Positions 16,945-26,974 of a stretch of 64,000 bases of DNA are shown one piece after another. Every line of letters begins with the position of its first letter. The first letter of the stretch is position 1. The DNA is taken from contig NZ_JAMWZB010000020.1 in the NCBI RefSeq assembly GCF_024305035.1, positions 36,685 through 100,684 of the forward strand, given 5' to 3'. This DNA comes from Algoriphagus sp. (GTDB lineage Bacteria; Bacteroidota; Bacteroidia; Cytophagales; Cyclobacteriaceae). The notes beneath the pieces are model-generated. The model had not been told where the DNA came from and did not search any database. It was given only the letters and a program-made list of their open reading frames with translations. The translations under genes were made by a program, and so were the position numbers.

Positions 16945-18213
16945 CTAAATCGGCTTTCCCACCAATTGAAAAGTTGTCCGGGTGCGCTGCTCCAATAGGA
17001 TCGTATAGCTTGCCGAAAAACCCCGAATCATTTCCTCCTCGGGATTTAAAATAGTCAACAGCTGCAAATTTTCGTTATACCTGACTTTAAAAATGGACGC
17101 CAACTTTTCAACTAATTTTTCCAGCTTGAAAAGCTGATAATCGATCACGATCGAAATCCCAATCGCGGACGTTTGAAGCAAATTTACTCGCAATTTGAGC
17201 AAATCCAGTTCCCGATAAACTTGATGAATATGCTGTTCTTCCACAAATGAAAAATCAGTTACCTGAAAAGTCACCAAAATCTGCCTGTCTTTGACAATCA
17301 AGGTAGGAGTGGGATTTGGCTTTCCGGAGCCGTAGATCTTCGTTCCTTTTGCTTCCGGGTTCAAAAAAGACTTCACAAAAAGCGGAATCGACTTATTTGC
17401 CAATGGTTTGATCGTTTTGGGATGAATGACAGAGGCTCCATAAAAAGTCATTTGGGCGGCTTGCTTGTAGTCGAGTTCATCAAAAAGGCGAGCAGCCGGA
17501 AATCGCTTGGGGTCCGCATTCAAAACCCCGGGTACATCCTTCCATATCGTCACGCTTTCAGCATCCAAACAAGCTGCTAAAATCGCCGCAGTAAAATCTG
17601 ATCCCTCCCTCCCCAATGTTGTCGTCCGTCCTTTAGCATCAGCACCGATAAACCCCTGTGTCAAGACTGGAAATTGGTCCAATTTGGGCAAAAGCTGCGA
17701 TTGACAAGCAACTCTGGTCCACCCCCAATCCACCTGGGCAAAGCGGAAATCTGAATTGGTCCGAATCAGTTCCCGAGCATCCTGCCAAAGCACAATCAAT
17801 CCCTGAGCGCATAAGTACTCCATTACAATGGTTGTGGCAACCAACTCTCCAAAAGACACGACTTGATCATAAAACTCATCGTAATTTTCTTTGGTTAAAG
17901 GCCGTTCGACGGCTAATTTCAATTGGATAAACCAATTTTTAATTCTAGAAAAAACCGGATGATCCTGCTCAAACAATTCTTCACAGACTTTCAAGTGAAA
18001 GGTTTCTAAAATTGCACTTTTCGAATACCAATCTTCAGATTTTAATCGGAGATCAATAATTTCCTCCAGTGAATTTGTGGTTTTACCCATGGCTGAAACC
18101 ACAATTACAAGATTTTTCCGCAATCGATTACGAAAAATATCAGCTAAGTTTTTGATAGAATCAGAATCTTTGACCGAAGCCCCGCCAAATTTGTAAACCG
18201 CTATTTTTGCCAT
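16945..18213 (-). CDS. lysC: monofunctional aspartate kinase
   Basis: 422 residues. N-terminus V-Y-K-F-G-G-A-S-V-K-D (K-F-G-G kinase motif), V-V-S-A-M-G-K-T-T, T-L-G-R-E-G-S-D-F-T-A-A, I-W-K-D-V-P-G-V-L-N-A-D-P and I-H-P-K-T-I-K-P-L. The C-terminal about 120 residues look like ACT-type regulatory domains but are more divergent than usual. It phosphorylates aspartate for the lysine/threonine/methionine branch. A second, bifunctional aspartokinase (thrA) is at 58688 in this window, so this copy probably serves lysine/diaminopimelate synthesis. Divergent from fbp. Confidence 0.92.
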   Translation of the reverse strand: MAKIAVYKFGGASVKDSDSIKNLADIFRNRLRKNLVIVVSAMGKTTNSLEEIIDLRLKSEDWYSKSAILETFHLKVCEELFEQDHPVFSRIKNWFIQLKLAVERPLTKENYDEFYDQVVSFGELVATTIVMEYLCAQGLIVLWQDARELIRTNSDFRFAQVDWGWTRVACQSQLLPKLDQFPVLTQGFIGADAKGRTTTLGREGSDFTAAILAACLDAESVTIWKDVPGVLNADPKRFPAARLFDELDYKQAAQMTFYGASVIHPKTIKPLANKSIPLFVKSFLNPEAKGTKIYGSGKPNPTPTLIVKDRQILVTFQVTDFSFVEEQHIHQVYRELDLLKLRVNLLQTSAIGISIVIDYQLFKLEKLVEKLASIFKVRYNENLQLLTILNPEEEMIRGFSASYTILLEQRTRTTFQLVGKPI

Positions 18214-18271
18214 AAGAAATATTTCCTAATTTTCGGAAGATATAAACCCAATAATTGCACTTTTCTAATTT

Positions 18272-19318
18272 ATGAAAATTCTACCTTATCAGCCGGATCA
18301 AAGCGGAATGGCTTACTCGGTCGGGGTCACCCTGGATCGATTTATCAAACTCAAACAAAGCGATTTCCCTTTTGCCTCCGGCGAACTCTCCCAGCTTTTG
18401 CGGGATATCGCTTTGGCCGCCAAGATAGTCAATCGCGAAACGAATCGGGCCGGATTGGCTAATATCGGCGGAGCTTTTGGCCAAATCAATGTACAAGGCG
18501 AAGAGCAGCAAAAACTTGATGTTATTGCAAACATCCGATTTATGCGCGCTTTGAGCAAGGGTGGCGAAGTTTGCGCCATTGTTTCGGAAGAAGAAGACGC
18601 GGTGATTGATCTTCAAAACAATTCCGGGAAATATGTCGTAGCCATCGATCCGTTGGATGGTAGTTCAAATATTGACGTCAATATCAGTATCGGGACGATT
18701 TTTTCAATTTACCGCAGAAAAACACCCATTGGTTCTCCTATCCAAGAAGAGGATATCATGCAGCCGGGCAGTGAACAGGTAGCCGCGGGATATGTGCTGT
18801 ATGGCTCCTCTACCATGCTCGTGTATACCACCGGATTTGGCGTAAACGGCTTCACTTATGAGGCGTCTTTGGGAGAATTTTTCCTTTCACACCCAGATAT
18901 CCAGGCTCCGAAAGATGGAAAAATCTATTCCATTAATGAGGGCCTGGAAAAACAGTGGTTCTCTGAGATTAAGAAATACATTCAAACCTGCAAAGAACGC
19001 TACTACTCTGCCCGATATATTGGATCCTTGGTCGCTGATTTTCATCGAAATCTACTTAAAGGAGGGATTTACCTTTATCCGGGAACCCAAAAAAACCCGA
19101 GTGGCAAACTCAGGCTTTTGTATGAAGCCAATGCTTTGGCATTTATTGCTGAGCAGGCTGGGGCCAAAGCTTCGGATGGTTTTCAGCGGATTTTAGAGAT
19201 TCAACCCACTTCCCTTCATCAGCGGACTCCACTTTTCATCGGCTCTGATACCATGGTCGATGAGGTACTCAGGTTGATCGCAAAATCCAATCAATCCATC
19301 TCCGCTTGGAACCTCTGA
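18272..19318 (+). CDS. fbp: fructose-1,6-bisphosphatase, class I
   Basis: 348 residues, usual for class I. Motifs: E-E-D at about residue 110, metal-binding [10 protein letters not shown] near 127-136, and near the end [21 protein letters not shown], the substrate-binding region. It hydrolyses fructose-1,6-bisphosphate in gluconeogenesis in the cytoplasm. Divergent from the aspartate kinase gene; a 61-nt gap to the next gene on the same strand. Confidence 0.97.
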   Translation: MKILPYQPDQSGMAYSVGVTLDRFIKLKQSDFPFASGELSQLLRDIALAAKIVNRETNRAGLANIGGAFGQINVQGEEQQKLDVIANIRFMRALSKGGEVCAIVSEEEDAVIDLQNNSGKYVVAIDPLDGSSNIDVNISIGTIFSIYRRKTPIGSPIQEEDIMQPGSEQVAAGYVLYGSSTMLVYTTGFGVNGFTYEASLGEFFLSHPDIQAPKDGKIYSINEGLEKQWFSEIKKYIQTCKERYYSARYIGSLVADFHRNLLKGGIYLYPGTQKNPSGKLRLLYEANALAFIAEQAGAKASDGFQRILEIQPTSLHQRTPLFIGSDTMVDEVLRLIAKSNQSISAWNL

Positions 19319-19379
19319 AAGGATTCCCATTGAGCTTTCCATGAGGATGTATTATCTTGTGAGCTTAAATACTGAATCT

Positions 19380-20561
19380 ATGAAACTATCCCCCTATTAT
19401 CCATTACTCTCGGGAGTAGTTGGAGCAGCTTTGCTTTTCTCTTGTGAGTCCAAAGAGGTCGATCAAGCGGTCTTGGAAGAGCAAGAGGAAACCGTGGATG
19501 CAACATTTGCGACACAAACAGATGAAATGCTGATCAAGCTTGATACCCTGTATTCGGATTTTGAAAGTCCATGGGGTATGACTTGGCTCCCTGACGGAAA
19601 AATGCTGATCACTGAACGAAAAGGAGAAATCTTAATTTTCGAAGATGATGCCTTTACCGGACAAAAAATCCAAGGACTTCCGGAGGTTCATGAAGTCAAT
19701 CAAGCTGGACTGCTCGATGTCGCTATTCATCCAAAATACGATGAAAATGGCTGGATTTACCTCGCTTACGCCAAGCCTTTTCCAGATAATAAAGGAGCCT
19801 TGACGATTATGCGATTTAAGCTTGACGGAATCAATGCCATAGAACAGGAAGAACTGATCACTGCCATGCCCGAATGGGAAGGTGGACGACACTTCGGGAG
19901 CAGAATCGTATTTGACAATGAGGGATACCTTTATTTCTCCAACGGAGACAAAGGAAATAAGCCTGAAAACGCACAAGATCTGACCAATGCACACGGTAAA
20001 ATCCACCGAATCCATGACGACGGAAGTATTCCTGCGGATAATCCATTTGTAGATGAAGAAGGCGCTGTTGGCTCCATTTGGACTTATGGAAACAGAAATC
20101 CACAAGGACTGGTTTACGACAAAGCCAATGATCGAATTTGGGAAGTAGAGCACGGACCACAAGGAGGTGATGAGCTCAACCTGATCCAAAAAGGGAAAAA
20201 CTACGGTTGGCCGGTGATCACTTACGGCATTAATTACGATGGCACGCCGATTACTGAAATTACTGAAAAAGAAGGAATGGAGCAACCTGTGACTTACTAT
20301 GTCCCCTCAATTGCAACTTGCGGAATGACCTTGGTGACTTCGGATAAATATCCCGCTTGGAAAGGTGATATTTTGATCGGAGCATTGGCCAAAATGCACA
20401 TCAACCGGGTGGATATGGAAGGAACAGAGGCGCTTTCTCAGGAAGTAATGTTTCAAGACATCGGACGGGTAAGAACAGTTTCCGAAAGCCCTGATGGATA
20501 CCTCTATGCGATCACCGAAGGGACTGGACTTTTGGTAAAGCTACTCCCTGTGAATGAATAA
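19380..20561 (+). CDS. PQQ-dependent aldose/glucose dehydrogenase, lipoprotein
   Basis: 393 residues from the ATG at 19380 (M-K-L-S-P-Y-Y). An in-frame ATG at 19341 would put 13 extra residues before the signal peptide and is less likely. Lipobox L-L-F-S-C follows a hydrophobic stretch, so it is membrane-anchored and periplasmic. The body is a six-bladed propeller of the soluble glucose dehydrogenase type: P-W-G-M-T-W-L-P-D-G, G-L-L-D-V-A-I-H-P, Y-G-N-R-N-P-Q-G-L and E-H-G-P-Q-G-G-D-E-L-N-L. It oxidises aldose sugars with PQQ; no PQQ synthesis genes are in the window. Confidence 0.9.
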   Translation: MKLSPYYPLLSGVVGAALLFSCESKEVDQAVLEEQEETVDATFATQTDEMLIKLDTLYSDFESPWGMTWLPDGKMLITERKGEILIFEDDAFTGQKIQGLPEVHEVNQAGLLDVAIHPKYDENGWIYLAYAKPFPDNKGALTIMRFKLDGINAIEQEELITAMPEWEGGRHFGSRIVFDNEGYLYFSNGDKGNKPENAQDLTNAHGKIHRIHDDGSIPADNPFVDEEGAVGSIWTYGNRNPQGLVYDKANDRIWEVEHGPQGGDELNLIQKGKNYGWPVITYGINYDGTPITEITEKEGMEQPVTYYVPSIATCGMTLVTSDKYPAWKGDILIGALAKMHINRVDMEGTEALSQEVMFQDIGRVRTVSESPDGYLYAITEGTGLLVKLLPVNE

Positions 20562-20577
20562 TCCTTTTAAAATTGAC

Positions 20578-20612
20578 AAAGGCTCTCAGAATTACGCTGG
20601 GAGCTTTTTTTT
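20578..20612 (+). terminator. terminator between convergent genes
   Basis: Stem AGGCTCTCAG-type arm paired with CTGGGAGCTTT (one G-T), loop AATTACG, followed by an eight-T run. It lies between the sugar dehydrogenase and the convergent DUF5916 gene. Confidence 0.8.
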
Positions 20613-20619
20613 ATGGCTA

Positions 20620-22800
20620 TCAGACATTCCACCAATAGGTGAATTTCAGCACGATTGATCGGTTTTTGGTGTAAAAAGGAGCAGGAAGGTAATTATCCGT
20701 GTACACAATAAAGAGATCCGAAGCCGGCTGGAATCGCCACTGAAACCGGGTATTCAAATTGATATTTTCGATCTGTTCATTGTACTGGACAAATGCCGTG
20801 AAAAATAACGTATTGGTCATGGTCACATCCACTCGTGGACCGATCAGCCAAAAGTTGGTGGTTCCCCAGGGCTCAGGCAAAATGATCCGATTGTAATTGG
20901 TATTCATCGCGATGCTCACAAAGGGCTGAAAGCGATACCCCATCTCCGTGCTGACATTGTAGCGATTGCCATCGGCATAATAGCCTCCCATTCGGGTGGA
21001 AAAACTATAGGTAAATAAACTCTGTGGCTTGGACGCATACTCTGTCCCCCAAGCTCGCCAAGTATGATTGGTTCCTGCCGGGAGTGTTTGCCCAGAAAAA
21101 TTGGTAGGGTCAAAGGGCCGCTGCAGTTTTACAAAATCATAGCCCGCCCACAGCATAAACGTACTTTGACTTCGCCATTTGACATTGTAGGCAGCAAAAG
21201 TGGTATTATCCGTTTGTTCCCCTTTGGTGTTAAAGAAAAAAGTCGTCCCTACATCCGGTCCATGACTTAGGATTTTTTCGCTTTTGGGAAACCAGCGATA
21301 GCCCAGTGTGGGTGAGATTTTGTAAAATCCGTTTCTGGGGACAAAACCTACTTCAGCCGTATAGTTTTCCGATACATACTCATGCTGCCAATTCCAGGTA
21401 AGATTTCCGGAAGCATACCTCAAGTTTGCTGCATGAACAAATCCATCCTGACTTCCATCCGGCCCAAAACTTTTTAGCAGCATGGCCTTTCCCGTCCACA
21501 GGTTATTGGAAGAGGCGAGATTATATTCAAGACCAAGGTTTCGATTATACTGACTGTAAATGGGATGCTCAGATTCAGGATTTGGATTGTAATTGAGTGA
21601 CTGTTTATTGATTACAATTCCTGTAATATTGGAGCGGGCGCCTACTTGGCGTTGCAAAGCCATCACGGTGAAATTCTGGGATGGCAAACCTTCGGAATCT
21701 ACTCCTCCTGTCTGCATATTCATCGCTCCGATTCTCCAGTCCTTGTTGATTTTTCCACTCAAGCGAGCACCAAACTCAATAGGTGAATTAAGGCCGATCC
21801 TCCTCGAGAAAAATGGCCGGATGGTATTGTATCCGAAATTGGCAAATAGGTCACCATTTTCAAGAAAAAACTGTCTCCGCTCGGGAAAAAACAATTCAAA
21901 TCGATCCAGATTGGTCACTTGACGATCGACTTCAACTTGGGAAAAGTCCGGATTAACCGTCAAATCCAAATTCAAAGAGGAGGTCAAAGCAATCTTCGCA
22001 TCCATCCCAAATTCCCTCCGGTATTGATTCTCTCCCCGATTTTCTTGGTCTTTGGAAATTCCACCCAATACGTACGGAATCACCGAAATATTAGCTCCCG
22101 CCTCCGGCGGCGCCTCATCCCAAACCAACACCCCTGTGTAGGCTAGCGAGGCCGAAGGAAACTGACGAGGGACCGGAGCCCAACCCGACTTTTCGGTAGT
22201 TTTCAGATCCAGTCGAGAAAAATTAATCCCCCATTCTTTGATCCCTTTTTTGTAGCGAATGGATTTAAAGGGAATGGCTGCCTCAAAGACCCATTTATCT
22301 TCGTAATTGGTGACTTTTGAGGTCCATTTATTATCCCAACTTAGATCTACCGAACCCCCATTAAACATAATCCCATCCCACTGAGCACCGGCCGCATTGG
22401 CACCAAAAGAAAACCCATTGGTCTGATCGTCAAACGGATCCATAAAAAGCAGGAAGTTGTCGTTTTTCCCAAAATTAAAATCCCGCCGAAGCGACTCGAC
22501 CATATAAGGCCCCTCCACCGCGTGAAAATTCACCACGATCAAATACAAATTCTGATCATCATAAGTCATGCGGACGTCCGTTCTAACCTGGGCAAAACTG
22601 GTATCCATCGGCGTAATCATAAAAAAATCCGTCGCCACTTCGGCCTCTTGCCAAGCTTGCTCATTGAGCACTCCATCGATGACAATCGGAGAATTTGCTT
22701 TTTTCATAGTTAAGCGATAGCTGTCATTGATTTTCTGGGCCAAGAGCATTTGCGTAAATAGGAAAAAACCAAAACTTAGGGAAATTAACTTGGTAAGCAT
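20620..22800 (-). CDS. DUF5916 outer-membrane protein with N-terminal CBM9-like domain
   Basis: 726 residues. Signal peptide ending near residue 21 (M-L-L-A-Q), then a carbohydrate-binding-like domain (I-V-I-D-G-V-L-N-E-Q-A-W, D-D-Q-N-L-Y-L-I-V) over about residues 35-220. The rest is a C-terminal DUF5916 region that looks like an outer-membrane beta-barrel, with alternating aromatic/hydrophobic strands and a final strand ending K-F-T-Y-W-W-N-V. L-F-F-P-E-R-R-Q-F-F-L-E-N is a conserved family segment. Function is not known; these proteins probably bind or transport glycans at the surface. The 44-nt gap to the upstream TonB receptor gene suggests co-transcription. Confidence 0.88.
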   Translation of the reverse strand: MLTKLISLSFGFFLFTQMLLAQKINDSYRLTMKKANSPIVIDGVLNEQAWQEAEVATDFFMITPMDTSFAQVRTDVRMTYDDQNLYLIVVNFHAVEGPYMVESLRRDFNFGKNDNFLLFMDPFDDQTNGFSFGANAAGAQWDGIMFNGGSVDLSWDNKWTSKVTNYEDKWVFEAAIPFKSIRYKKGIKEWGINFSRLDLKTTEKSGWAPVPRQFPSASLAYTGVLVWDEAPPEAGANISVIPYVLGGISKDQENRGENQYRREFGMDAKIALTSSLNLDLTVNPDFSQVEVDRQVTNLDRFELFFPERRQFFLENGDLFANFGYNTIRPFFSRRIGLNSPIEFGARLSGKINKDWRIGAMNMQTGGVDSEGLPSQNFTVMALQRQVGARSNITGIVINKQSLNYNPNPESEHPIYSQYNRNLGLEYNLASSNNLWTGKAMLLKSFGPDGSQDGFVHAANLRYASGNLTWNWQHEYVSENYTAEVGFVPRNGFYKISPTLGYRWFPKSEKILSHGPDVGTTFFFNTKGEQTDNTTFAAYNVKWRSQSTFMLWAGYDFVKLQRPFDPTNFSGQTLPAGTNHTWRAWGTEYASKPQSLFTYSFSTRMGGYYADGNRYNVSTEMGYRFQPFVSIAMNTNYNRIILPEPWGTTNFWLIGPRVDVTMTNTLFFTAFVQYNEQIENINLNTRFQWRFQPASDLFIVYTDNYLPAPFYTKNRSIVLKFTYWWNV

Positions 22801-22844
22801 AGTGGGTGATTGCTGAGCGAAAGGATAGAAAAGGAAGAATTCAA

Positions 22845-25229
22845 TTACTGATTAAATCGGTAAGAAAAGGTCAGGTTTAGCTGTCTTCTCACGAATTGGG
22901 AATCCCCTTCGGTAAAGAAATTTTCCCCTTCGATGATGAATCGGTTTCTGCGGGAATTGAAGATATCATTGGCTGTGAAAATCAATCTTCCCCGCTCTTG
23001 CAAAATCTGTTTGCTGGCTGACAGATCGATGAAGAAAATCCCCTTTCGAATCCCTTGAGCCGTTCGTTGTCTGGCATCATAATTCGCCCGAATTTGCAAA
23101 TCCCAGCCATTTTCTAAAATAAATCGAGACGTTTGCCTGGCCAAAAACGAAGTGGTTTTAGCTTGGAAATCCGCCTGTACATTACTGCCATCAATATCCG
23201 CATGGAAGAAATTTAGGTTCAAGTCCAGCTTCCACCATTCCTTGAGCTGATAATCTGCGCTGAATTCTAAACCGAAGGATTGCTCCCCAGTCAAATTGTA
23301 GGGCAAAGTCGTAGCAAATCCCTCTTCATTGACCGTTCGAATCCGCTCGATTTTATCGGTGGTATTTCTAAAATAGGCAGTCGAAAAAAGCGTTCCCCCC
23401 TCAAAGTATTTGATATGGCCCAGTTCAAAGGCATCGGTAAATTCAGGATCCAGATCGGGATTGCCGCTGAAGAAATTTCGCTGATCAGAGAAGGTGACAT
23501 AAGGACTCAAGTCGTTGTAAACCGGACGACGCACACGGCGAGAATAACTGAGCTGAAATGCATTTTCTTCAGAAATATTGTAGGTCAAGTGTGCACTTGG
23601 AAATAAGTTGGTGTACCTTCTAGGGTTCCGTTCATTGGTTTCAGCTAAAATGGTTTCTACATCGGTGTGTTCGGCTCTCAAGCCTGCCTGATAAGTAAAG
23701 TCGCCGGTTTTATTCCCCAAAATCCCGTAAGCGGCCAATATATTTTCATTGTAAAGAAAAATATTATCCAAACCTGGGATGGGCAGTAATTCACCGTTTT
23801 CGGTTTCTTCTGAAACGATAAAATCATTTTCCATTTCTCGGAAACTCGTCCGAATTCCTGTTTCAAATTTACCTTCCGAACCCAGCGGTTTTACATAGTC
23901 AAGCTGCAGTAAATATTGATTCTCAAATTCATCATTAATCGAGGTTTGCAATAAATTCTCGCCTAGAACTTCCTCTCCTTTGGGATCAAAGCGAAACTCA
24001 GTGAAAAGCTGATCGGAGTTTTCCCAATAATTCAGATAGGTCAAAGTCCCCGTGAGTTCATGCCCCTTTTCGGCAAACGTCCGCTTATAATTGACAGCTA
24101 TTTCCGAATTAGGTTCCTTTTCCTTTTCGTCTTGCCTTCGAAGAGAGTAGCCTTGAAAATTTTCGAGCGAATTCAAGTAGTCCTCATAGCGAATGTCGGT
24201 AATGCGTCGTCCGTCCGTTCGTCTCCAGAGATAGGATGCAGTTAGAATACTCTGCTCAGAGAAAAAATAATCCAATCCACCGCGGATATTATTGTTCCAG
24301 CCTCGTAGCTCCCCGGAATTTGCCTGATTCAAAATCAAGGTATTTCCCCCTTCATAGACTTCTTGATACTGCTCACTGACATAGGGTTGATAGCGCCGGG
24401 CAAAACCGTAATTGATAAACCAGTTGATCCGGTTTTTCCGGTAGTTGAGATTGGTCGAAAAACCAAGATTCAAGGGATTTCCTGCGATTACTTCAAAGGA
24501 ACCGTTGAAGCCCTGCTTGCTGTCTTTTTTCAGAATGATATTAATCACTCCCGCCATTCCCTCGGCTTCATATCGGGCCGAAGGATTGGTGATGACTTCG
24601 ACCCGCTCCACGAGATTGGCCTGAAGCTGACGAAGGCCTGAGGAACCCTTGAAACTCACCAAACCCGAAGGCTTCCCATCAATCAGAATCCGAACATTTC
24701 CTGAGCCCCGAAGCGTAACATTTCCCTCCGGGTCGACTGCTACAGAGGGCAAATTCATCAAAATATCCGTAGCTGTTCCTCCTGCATTAGCCAGGTCCTT
24801 TCCCACATTGAAAATCCGCTTATCCAAGGAAAGCTCCATTAGCGTTTTTTCCCCTTGAACCACCACTTCCTCCAATTCTTTGTCCGAAGACTGAAGAAAT
24901 AGGATTCCCAAATCCTGTTGTTTTTTTGAATTGGAAAGCTCAAAAAGTGGAGTTCGCCTTGACTCAAAACCCATAAATTCGATGAGGGCGTAAAATCTTC
25001 CATAGGGCAAGTCAATCGAGAAGTTACCGTTTTCCCCAGTTATTCCTCCTCCAATGAGGCTATCGGCTTCCGAATAAACTGCTACTGAAGCAAAAGGAAG
25101 GGCTTGTTTCGAATCCTGATCTTGAATTTCACCCAATAGCTTTCCTTGAGAATAGACGGAAAAACTGCCAAGCAGGGCAAAAGTGAATACGGCTAGAAAT
25201 AACCGAAAGGGTAATTTTGGGGTCATCAT
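22845..25229 (-). CDS. TonB-dependent receptor (outer membrane beta-barrel family 3)
   Basis: 794 residues. Signal peptide of about 28 residues, then a carboxypeptidase-regulatory-like domain (G-E-I-Q-D-Q-D-S-K-Q-A-L-P-F-A-S-V, ...G-N-F-S-I) to about residue 100. A plug domain follows (V-T-L-R-G-S-G-N-V-R-I-L-I-D-G, N-P-S-A-R-Y-E-A-E-G-M-A-G-V-I-N-I-I-L-K-K) and a C-terminal barrel ending in Y-R-F-N-Q. It imports an unknown ligand across the outer membrane using TonB energy. No SusD partner is nearby, so it is not a classic SusCD pair. Transcribed from the intergenic region that holds a 37-nt palindrome. Confidence 0.93.
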   Translation of the reverse strand: MMTPKLPFRLFLAVFTFALLGSFSVYSQGKLLGEIQDQDSKQALPFASVAVYSEADSLIGGGITGENGNFSIDLPYGRFYALIEFMGFESRRTPLFELSNSKKQQDLGILFLQSSDKELEEVVVQGEKTLMELSLDKRIFNVGKDLANAGGTATDILMNLPSVAVDPEGNVTLRGSGNVRILIDGKPSGLVSFKGSSGLRQLQANLVERVEVITNPSARYEAEGMAGVINIILKKDSKQGFNGSFEVIAGNPLNLGFSTNLNYRKNRINWFINYGFARRYQPYVSEQYQEVYEGGNTLILNQANSGELRGWNNNIRGGLDYFFSEQSILTASYLWRRTDGRRITDIRYEDYLNSLENFQGYSLRRQDEKEKEPNSEIAVNYKRTFAEKGHELTGTLTYLNYWENSDQLFTEFRFDPKGEEVLGENLLQTSINDEFENQYLLQLDYVKPLGSEGKFETGIRTSFREMENDFIVSEETENGELLPIPGLDNIFLYNENILAAYGILGNKTGDFTYQAGLRAEHTDVETILAETNERNPRRYTNLFPSAHLTYNISEENAFQLSYSRRVRRPVYNDLSPYVTFSDQRNFFSGNPDLDPEFTDAFELGHIKYFEGGTLFSTAYFRNTTDKIERIRTVNEEGFATTLPYNLTGEQSFGLEFSADYQLKEWWKLDLNLNFFHADIDGSNVQADFQAKTTSFLARQTSRFILENGWDLQIRANYDARQRTAQGIRKGIFFIDLSASKQILQERGRLIFTANDIFNSRRNRFIIEGENFFTEGDSQFVRRQLNLTFSYRFNQ

Positions 25230-25377
25230 AGGTTTATAGGCTGGGCTGGCAAATTAAACTTTACCAAATTAAGTAATGCAATTTAAATTTCTTTAAGCGG
25301 ATTAAACCCCTAATTTTTATCAATGGCAAGAGGAAATTTTGAACCGACCAAAAGCGTGGTTCATCCTAAGAATCAGC

Positions 25378-25414
25378 AATCTAATTACTGACATTTACTG
25401 TCAATAATTAGATT
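25378..25414. repeat. 37-nt imperfect palindrome between divergent genes
   Basis: AATCTAATTA paired with TAATTAGATT (10 bp perfect), one mismatch, then TGACA/TGTCA around a 5-nt loop. It sits in the 351-nt region between the divergent TonB receptor (start 25229) and the small gene at 25581. No T run follows on either strand, so an operator site or an mRNA leader hairpin is more likely than a terminator. The rest of this gap is AT-rich without recognisable genes. Confidence 0.5.
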
Positions 25415-25580
25415 AAACTTCGATCTATTTGTAAATTTATTTCCTTGACCATAGGATATAAATCCGGTGAATATGAGGAGAAAAAAACATAAACTCCATT
25501 TCCTCCGGATTTTGAAGCTATCCCAGTATTGGATATTGGGGTTGACGTCCAGCCTTTATTCAACATTTAAACCAATCACT

Positions 25581-25853
25581 ATGACTTATCAAGAAAAAGT
25601 AAAAAATGCCTTTGGGGTTTTGGAAAATGCAAAAATCCAGGTTTTCATCGCCCTGGTAAATGTAGCTATGCATTCAGAGTTCAAAGCTATAGATGAGCTA
25701 TTTGAGGAGGGGGAACAGTTTTCCTTTCGAAGCAGTGACTTTGACCATGCCCTAGATCCCAATATTCAAAGCCTTCAGCATGTAGTAAAATCCATTGAGA
25801 TTGCAAAGAATCAAATGTTAGGATACAACGGAGCCAATAATCTCGACCTATAG
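25581..25853 (+). CDS. small hypothetical protein, 90 aa
   Basis: Start chosen at 25581 (M-T-Y-Q-E-K-V-K). The frame is open back to 25467, but the extra stretch is basic and hydrophobic and looks untranslated. The product is acidic and apparently all-helical, with no signal peptide or membrane segment (F-G-V-L-E-N-A-K-I-Q-V-F-I-A-L-V-N-V-A near the N-terminus). I do not recognise a family. It stands alone between a divergent TonB receptor and a convergent antiporter gene. Confidence 0.6.
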   Translation: MTYQEKVKNAFGVLENAKIQVFIALVNVAMHSEFKAIDELFEEGEQFSFRSSDFDHALDPNIQSLQHVVKSIEIAKNQMLGYNGANNLDL

Positions 25854-25878
25854 GACAAGGGCTGATTTACTGAAGCGC

Positions 25879-26835
25879 TCAACGCTCCATTCCTACTAAA
25901 TAACCCGTATATAACAAGTAGGTCGACAGCAAAATAAACGCTTCCCAGCGATCCAATTTTTTACGTTTTCCAGTAAACATCGCAAAAAACAAAAAGATCG
26001 TACCTCCCATTAAGATATAAATATCCGTGTTGAAAGAAGGATTAAATCCAAGGGGACGCACTAGGCCGCTGACACCCAAAATCAGGAAAATATTGAAAAT
26101 ATTGGATCCGATGATATTCCCGATAGCGATGTCAGTATTTTTCCGATAAGCAGCTACCACTGAAGTGGCTAGCTCGGGCAGTGAAGTGCCCGCTGCTACG
26201 ATAGTCAAGCCGATGATTTTTTCGCTGACCCCCAGCGATTGGGCCATTGAGACCGCATTATCTACCACCAGTTTTCCACCTAAAACCAAACCAGCAAGCC
26301 CGATGATTATCAGGGTCCAAATTTTAAGTGTGGAATAGTCTTTCACCGCGATTATCTCCCCTCCTTCTTCGGATTTTAATTGGGTCGCGACGTAATACAA
26401 AAATGCTGCAAAGAGAACGAGTAAAATACCCGCATCAAATCGAGAAATTTCTCGTGTATCGTCAACGAAGTAATTATTGGCCAAGAAAAAAACCACAATC
26501 GCTGCCAAAAGGGAGTAGGGAATTTCCTTCCAAACCGTACTGGACTGTACTGAAAGCGGAATAATCAGTCCCGATAGCCCCAAAATCACAAAAAGGTTGA
26601 AATTATTGGAACCGATGATATTGCCAAAAACAATGTCCGGATAATTGCCCGAAGCAGCCACCACATTGACTACCAATTCCGGAGCAGAAGTGCCAAAAGC
26701 CACGATCGTCAGACCAATCGCTAAGTCTGAAACATTTCGTTTTTTGGCCAAGACAGAAGCTCCGTCCACGAGCCAATCGGCTCCTTTGACCAAAAGGACC
26801 AATCCGATAAGTAATAAGAGAATTGAAACTAGCAT
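25879..26835 (-). CDS. calcium/sodium antiporter, YrbG/CaCA family
   Basis: 318 residues, about ten membrane segments. Two inverted-topology repeats each carry the alpha-motif: G-L-T-I-V-A-F-G-T-S-A-P-E-L (about 41-54) with G-N-I-I-G-S-N, and G-L-T-I-V-A-A-G-T-S-L-P-E-L (about 204-217) with G-N-I-I-G-S-N-I-F-N. This is the K+-independent Na/Ca exchanger type that expels Ca2+ across the inner membrane. A monocistronic gene. Confidence 0.95.
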   Translation of the reverse strand: MLVSILLLLIGLVLLVKGADWLVDGASVLAKKRNVSDLAIGLTIVAFGTSAPELVVNVVAASGNYPDIVFGNIIGSNNFNLFVILGLSGLIIPLSVQSSTVWKEIPYSLLAAIVVFFLANNYFVDDTREISRFDAGILLVLFAAFLYYVATQLKSEEGGEIIAVKDYSTLKIWTLIIIGLAGLVLGGKLVVDNAVSMAQSLGVSEKIIGLTIVAAGTSLPELATSVVAAYRKNTDIAIGNIIGSNIFNIFLILGVSGLVRPLGFNPSFNTDIYILMGGTIFLFFAMFTGKRKKLDRWEAFILLSTYLLYTGYLVGMER

Positions 26836-26943
26836 AAAGACGATAGGCGGTTAAGACTCCTTCAATAAATTGCGCAAATGTAGATGGAAAAAAGTCACAT
26901 TTCAGTTAATAGTCTACATTTAATTTTTTTACTTTCCTCGTTT

Positions 26944-26962
26944 AGCTAATTTTTAATTAGCT
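26944..26962. repeat. short AT-rich palindrome
   Basis: AGCTAATT-TTT-AATTAGCT, 8 bp perfect arms, 12 nt beyond the stop of the TspO-like gene. There is no good U tract on either strand; it could be a weak terminator or an operator for the antiporter gene. Confidence 0.3.
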
Positions 26963-26974
26963 GAAAATCAAATT

